Source: Panorpa germanica
Taxonomy: Eukaryota; Arthropoda; Insecta; Mecoptera; Panorpidae
Direction of reading: 5' to 3'
Length of the DNA stretch: 64,000 nucleotides
Assembly: GCA_963678705.1 (NCBI GenBank)
Contig: OY783209.1
Span: forward strand, 4,278,001-4,342,000
In this document: piece by piece, positions 59,718 through 64,000 of the stretch
How the letters are laid out: each line of letters starts with the position of its first letter
Position numbering within the stretch: the first letter of the stretch is position 1
Translations under genes and position numbers: made by a program
Notes under the pieces: generated by a model
Told to the model about the DNA's origin: nothing
Database searches by the model: none
What the model saw: the letters and a program-made list of their open reading frames with translations, nothing else

Positions 59718-59985
59718 CTAATTAAGATAATTCATTTTTACAGAGAATAAATACTCTGTGAAGTTCAGAAATTCAATTATACTCACTATTCTTCCGATAG
59801 GACCTGGTACTCTTCCAAATTTTGCCAAAACCGTTGCCAATTCTTTTTTTAAATTGTGTTTACAGCTTGTTTTATAAGTTGTTAATATAGTACACCTCAA
59901 TGAGAATTTTTCACCACGTTCTTTAGCGAATCGCCTGCTGACATCATGTAATTGTCCTTTGATGTTGTACTTTTTTCGGATGGTG
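59718..59985 (-). other. Unassigned coding-like frame
   Basis: About 88 codons open on the minus strand without an early ATG. The translation includes YNTIRKKYNIKGQLHDVSRR, RFAKERGEKFSL and KELATVLAKFGRVPGPIGRI. It is rich in basic residues and looks like a piece of a DNA-binding domain, possibly the first helices of a transposase of the type that ends in KF...V..G..GR. That comparison is weak. It may be a transposase fragment or an exon. Confidence 0.3.
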
Positions 59986-60124
59986 TTGTAGCATTATTTA
60001 GCAATTACATGTATGGCATTATAGTAATTCCTCTTTCTTCAGTAGATGTTCATGTGTTATCTAAGTCTGTCATATTCTTAATCGCATCTGCTTTCTCGAA
60101 TAATTAGCAATTCTTGTTTCCAAT

Positions 60125-60210
60125 TTCATTGACTCTAGGATTCGAACCTAGTCTAAATGTGTACTGAGGGTTGTAGTCAACGAGAGCAGCATCTCGGTAC
60201 GCTAAGGTCT
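60125..60210 (-). other. tRNA-like sequence, possible SINE head
   Basis: On the minus strand GGTTCGAATCC (60148-60138) is a perfect internal promoter B box, flanked by CTAG/CTAG that could form a T stem. TTAGCGTACCGAG (about 60206-60194) resembles an A box. The spacing of about 45 bases fits a tRNA or tRNA-derived SINE. No good acceptor stem was found, so an active tRNA gene is unlikely. Confidence 0.4.
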
Positions 60211-61520
60211 AACTTTAGATGTATAAGATGAGTAAACCTGGGTAAACACTAAAGACTCTTTAGAAATCCTGTATATTAAATGCGGGCTATGGAATAATAC
60301 GAAAAAAAGGAGTAACTTTAATGGTAGTATTTAAGAAACCACAGGTGAGCAATGAAACATAAGAATACGCTGGAATAGCATGGATATAAAGATGGACATG
60401 ATATTTCTTAACTTTTAGGCGCACCTTTCATCGTTGATTTATATAGGAACTAAACAACTGTTGACGTGTCAGAAAGTCTTGAAAGATCCTTAGGTGCTCC
60501 ATTCAGCATAAGTGCATCTGATTTTCAAAATATAAGCCAAAGATGATTGTGCAAAAATGAAGTTCACAACAAGTAAATAAAACAGGACGTACGCCTGTCC
60601 AAAACAAAGTTTGAACATGATTTTAAAAAAATTAAAAAAAGGTGAAAAATTACCAAACAATAATTCAAAAAAGAATTTAAAAATTAAATGCCAAATTTTT
60701 GTAAAGTTTTTTAAACATAGGTAAAAGTAACAGTCTCTTTCTTTAAATCATTAGTTATTTTCTTCTTAAAAGTACCGCAAAGATTTGGTTTATTTTCTTT
60801 GGTGAGACAAGAAATGTATTAAATTTGACAAAGGTTTGAATTTAAAAAAAATAGAAAAAGATTGTCGATAACCTTTTTTTGTAGCTTGAATGAACAGAAT
60901 AGAAAATATATTGATAAAATAGAACTATTATTAAAGTATACTGAAAAAATAAGTAGAAAATTGAATGAGTTTAAGAAATTTGTAACCCTTTATGAAAATT
61001 TTCTTACATGTCATTCAAAAGTGTGAAAGGAGTAGTTTCTTAGACGAATCTAAATAATAAGTAGCACGCTTTTAATGCTAAAAAATACTGGTGCAGATAC
61101 TGAAATATGTAAAGCAGCTGCCAATTTGCAAAATGCACCTGGCGTGTCTACCATGCCGCTAAGCACTCTTCGCGATAAGGCACGGTCCATTCATTTTTAA
61201 GAAAACAATCTTTTTGTAAATTTAAAAAATGGATTTAACTTCTTTTACCCGTTCTGGACTTATGATATTTTATAAACACCGTACTTACTTAAGAAAATAT
61301 TATTTTTTGTGTATTTTTTGTATGGCGCCGTATTTTGGCGAAACACACATTTGCTTTGTTGGAGGACGTGGCAGGTGAATATAAAAATGTGTACTGTATC
61401 AACGAATTAGGCTATGCTATTTGAAATAATAGCAAATTTCTGGTAAGGTCAACTCCATACAAAAAATCATATTTTCAATAATGTTTTTGAGGACACTGTT
61501 AATATATAATTATTTCTATA

Positions 61521-62125
61521 ATGGGCTTGTGTCCTATGTCTTAATTTCTATAAAAGTGTACTATATATTAATAAAGTGGGTTACTAGAACCTCAAATGTT
61601 CAATTATTTTTTAATAACTTCTTATATGTTAAGATTATCTTTAATTATTAAAGGGATTCAACATTGTACACATTCCAAGTGCATGTGACATCACAATCCT
61701 TGTGTAAGGTTACCAACCTTACAGCTCATAAATCTCTGCTATATGTATTTATATATCAAAATATCAAATATTATTTACAGCTATTTCAAGGAATAATAAA
61801 ATTTCAATATTATGTCTGCCTTAGCAGGGTTAAATAAAATAAAAACTTATTATTCTTTGACTTGACTTGATTATTTGACTACCAACACCTACAGAACATT
61901 ATCACAGCACTGACCTACTCAACAAAGAACTGACGTATAAAATGCATTTAACGTCATACAAATATGGCCGACCATTTCTAGCGCTAAAACTACAATTCAA
62001 ACTTTTAATTGCTATATCTCCGTCAATATTTAGATATTTAATAAAATAGACACGCCAATACACATTTATTAATATCAATCAACAATTGAAAAATCGACCA
62101 CTAAAAAATGAGGACACAAGCCCAT
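61521..62125 (+). mobile_element. MITE family B, complete copy, TA target
   Basis: 605 bp. The left end is ATGGGCTTGTGTCC; the right end GGACACAAGCCCAT is its exact reverse complement. TA precedes and follows (61519-61520, 62126-62127), as for Tc1/mariner-related MITEs. It includes TTGGTTACTAG-like and TGACATCACAATCC stretches shared with 59131-59579. The site GCGCTAAAACTACAATTC (61981-61998) is the empty counterpart of the BEL/Pao insertion. Confidence 0.88.
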
Positions 62126-62127
62126 TA

Positions 62128-63002
62128 ACACATGATAAAATAGTATTTACAGAATACTTTGTGACATTTTCATAAATAAATATCAAGAAATGAGGCATTG
62201 ACAGCGAATCTCCGCAGACGTCACAAAAAAAAGTTTCATTGCGGTGTCACTCACAACTCCTTACTGGATTATTTGAAATGAAAAAACCAAAATGATTTCA
62301 TTAGTTGATACATTTCTTTCTACTTTTCTAATAAGGAATTGAAATTGGATCAAACTAGGAGTTCATTTTTATTGAAGTTTCTCCTTGAATTCTCCGATTA
62401 TAATAGCTGCAATTGATATTTTTCCTACCTCTAGTATAAAATACTAAATTCATTTAAAAAAGTTTCATTTTTTTATTTGGTTTATTCTAGTATTAACAAA
62501 GGAGAGATAAAGCTGACCTTCTGATATTTAAAAGCTATTTGAGAGAAATTATTATTTGTTTATTTAATACATTCAAACAAATGCAAACGATAACAATGTG
62601 TAAATTAAATGTCATTAAGTAAAATATGACGTCACAAATCTAAAACATATGTTTGACACATCTTTTAGCAAAAAAATATTTTCAAATAAATTTGAACGTA
62701 CATTTTTTTTGTTTAAGATTATTTTAGGATATAACAACAAGAAAGGTATTCTTTGGAAATATAAAACTTGTCTAAAATAAATATATAACTGAAACGAAAA
62801 ATATGTTGTCAATATACGATAAGGTACATAAAAGCAGAGAAATAAAAAAAGAAATGATATTAAGTATATGCAAATTTAAATTTATGCTGGTGTTCAATTG
62901 GCTCTGCATAGGCATTAAAAATTTTACACCTATTTGTATCAGGATGTTAATATTTAACTTCTTTCATAAAATTTTATTTATTAATATAAGGTGTGATGGT
63001 AT
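62128..63002. other. Unassigned AT-rich stretch
   Basis: Nothing recognised. Confidence 0.4.
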
Positions 63003-63004
63003 AC

Positions 63005-63180
63005 AGATGGCGACACTATTAACAAATCCATATGATTTTTAGATGGTGCCAACCCTCAAACGATATGTGTCAAAATTTTATGACATTTCGACCATTAGTT
63101 TACAAGATACAGTGAATTTAGTGACGGGACTTACTAAAACAATGGAAAAATCTGAATTTCATGTGTTGATAAAGCATTGC
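63005..63180 (+). repeat. Repeat family C, copy 4
   Basis: AGATGGCGACACTATTAACA, AACGATATGTGTCAAAATTT and CTGAATTTCATGTGTTGATA. Best preserved member; compare 48388, 50301 and 54869. Confidence 0.7.
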
Positions 63181-63246
63181 TTTTTTAATTTAAAAAATAT
63201 TGAGTCCAAATAACACTTGTCAAGCCATTGCTTTATTATATAAGAA

Positions 63247-63498
63247 CCCAGTAAACATTTTGGAGTCACTTTGACATCATATTGGAGATGCGTATGATTT
63301 TTTTGTCATGAAAGAGTTCATTTATAGTTCAGTTTCTCACAATTCTTTATATGAAATGTCTGTTTTATCGACTACAGATGACAGAACCACTCCACCTGTC
63401 GGAATACAAATGAAGATAAAGTTGTTGCGAACTATAATTGAAGTGAAATAGTGATAGAAACGTCACAAAATAGGGCACTTCACCAAATGTTTACTGGG
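63247..63498 (+). mobile_element. MITE family A, short subtype, AA target duplication
   Basis: 252 bp from CCCAGTAAACATTTTGGAGT to CACCAAATGTTTACTGGG with AA on both sides. It carries the diagnostic GACATCATATTGGAGATGCG near the left and AAACGTCACAAAATAGGGCA near the right. Confidence 0.9.
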
Positions 63499-64000
63499 AA
63501 GGCAAGACAGCAGTTTACAAAAATGGTATATTTGCGTTTGTTATTCTTTTTAAATAAAAAAAGAAATCAAACCAAAAATTAAATATCAGATAGTAAATTT
63601 AAAACCCAAGGACCTTTAAATTTAGGAAAAAGTTTGATCTACATGACACTGAGGATTGGCCAAGTAAACAAAATAGCTCTCTGCTTGTTGTTGATAAACA
63701 TTACTTAAATCTGGTTAAACAATAGAAGTTTTAAAAAGATAATAAAAAATATGAATATTTATGAATAGATAATAGTGATTGATCGATCAGGACAGTTATT
63801 TTTATAATTTCAAAAAACATTATGCAGTAATAAAGTATGAACTTGACGAAAAGCAAACTATAATCATAAACTAAGGTTTTACAATTGAAGAAATTGAATG
63901 TCGGTATCTTGTAAGCGGTGCCGCACAGTTGGTAGAAGTCGCCTCTTAGTAGGATGGAAATAAAATTGATGACTACAACATTGTAAAAATAATCCCATAA
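63499..64000. other. Unassigned right flank
   Basis: No feature recognised. Confidence 0.4.

Larger units (their letters stand above)
59580..61520. other. Mostly unassigned stretch between inverted family B copies
   Basis: Contains an unassigned minus-strand frame (59718-59985) and a tRNA-like sequence (60125-60210), both listed separately. 60600-61020 is A-rich with many short homopolymer runs. The stretch is bounded by family B copies in opposite orientation. Confidence 0.4.

Noticed and set aside
61100..61200. Short plus-strand peptide with MPLSTLRDKAR, like a pipsqueak helix-turn-helix
   Set aside because: Match limited to a few residues, stop directly after, no repeat ends nearby.
1..64000. 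CRISPR array, operon, bacterial genes or rRNA
   Set aside because: No spaced short repeats, no ribosome-binding-site-led gene rows, no rRNA-like stretches. The content is eukaryotic mobile DNA.

Overview
This window looks like AT-rich nuclear DNA of an insect; the order cannot be fixed from the sequence. The evidence is the company of mobile elements: an arthropod-type Ty3/gypsy element, a BEL/Pao element, a hAT remnant, a Helitron of the type common in insects, jockey-like and I/R1-like non-LTR fragments, and many short non-autonomous DNA transposons. No complete host gene was recognised. Nearly everything that can be supported is mobile DNA or its debris.

Layout. 562-8394 is a complete, apparently recent Ty3/gypsy retrotransposon: two 859-bp LTRs that look identical, a 4-bp target duplication, a primer site, a polypurine tract and one uninterrupted 1649-codon gag-pol frame. 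8.4-27.7 kb is mostly unassigned AT-rich DNA sprinkled with MITEs (families A, B and D in my naming) and 5'-truncated non-LTR ends at 18.2, 19.4 and 23.1 kb. 27.7-28.5 kb is a decayed hAT element. 29-36 kb holds non-LTR fragments, one of them in a duplicated block. 43-45.4 kb shows a Helitron nested in a MITE of family H. 48-53.3 kb is dense in MITEs, including family A nested in family E. 53.6-54.1 kb has a cluster of CACGTG E-boxes. 55.9-59.6 kb is a young, internally deleted BEL/Pao element, nested in a family B MITE whose empty counterpart lies at 61.5-62.1 kb. Families C and A occur again at 63.0-63.5 kb.

How the parts relate. The gypsy element encodes its own Gag, protease, reverse transcriptase, RNase H and integrase and has no env. 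The BEL/Pao copy encodes Gag plus in-frame scraps of pol but no reverse-transcriptase core or integrase, so it must have been mobilised in trans. The two Gag proteins share the same DUF1759-like core although the two pol types belong to different superfamilies; this is the most interesting protein-level observation here. Several nested insertions can be read against an uninterrupted copy elsewhere in the window, which gives exact element ends and relative ages.

Two short segments (32350-32462 and 14225-14317, both minus strand) look like possible host exons but could not be assigned to a family. Coordinates of MITE ends and similarity statements come from reading by eye, not from alignment software.
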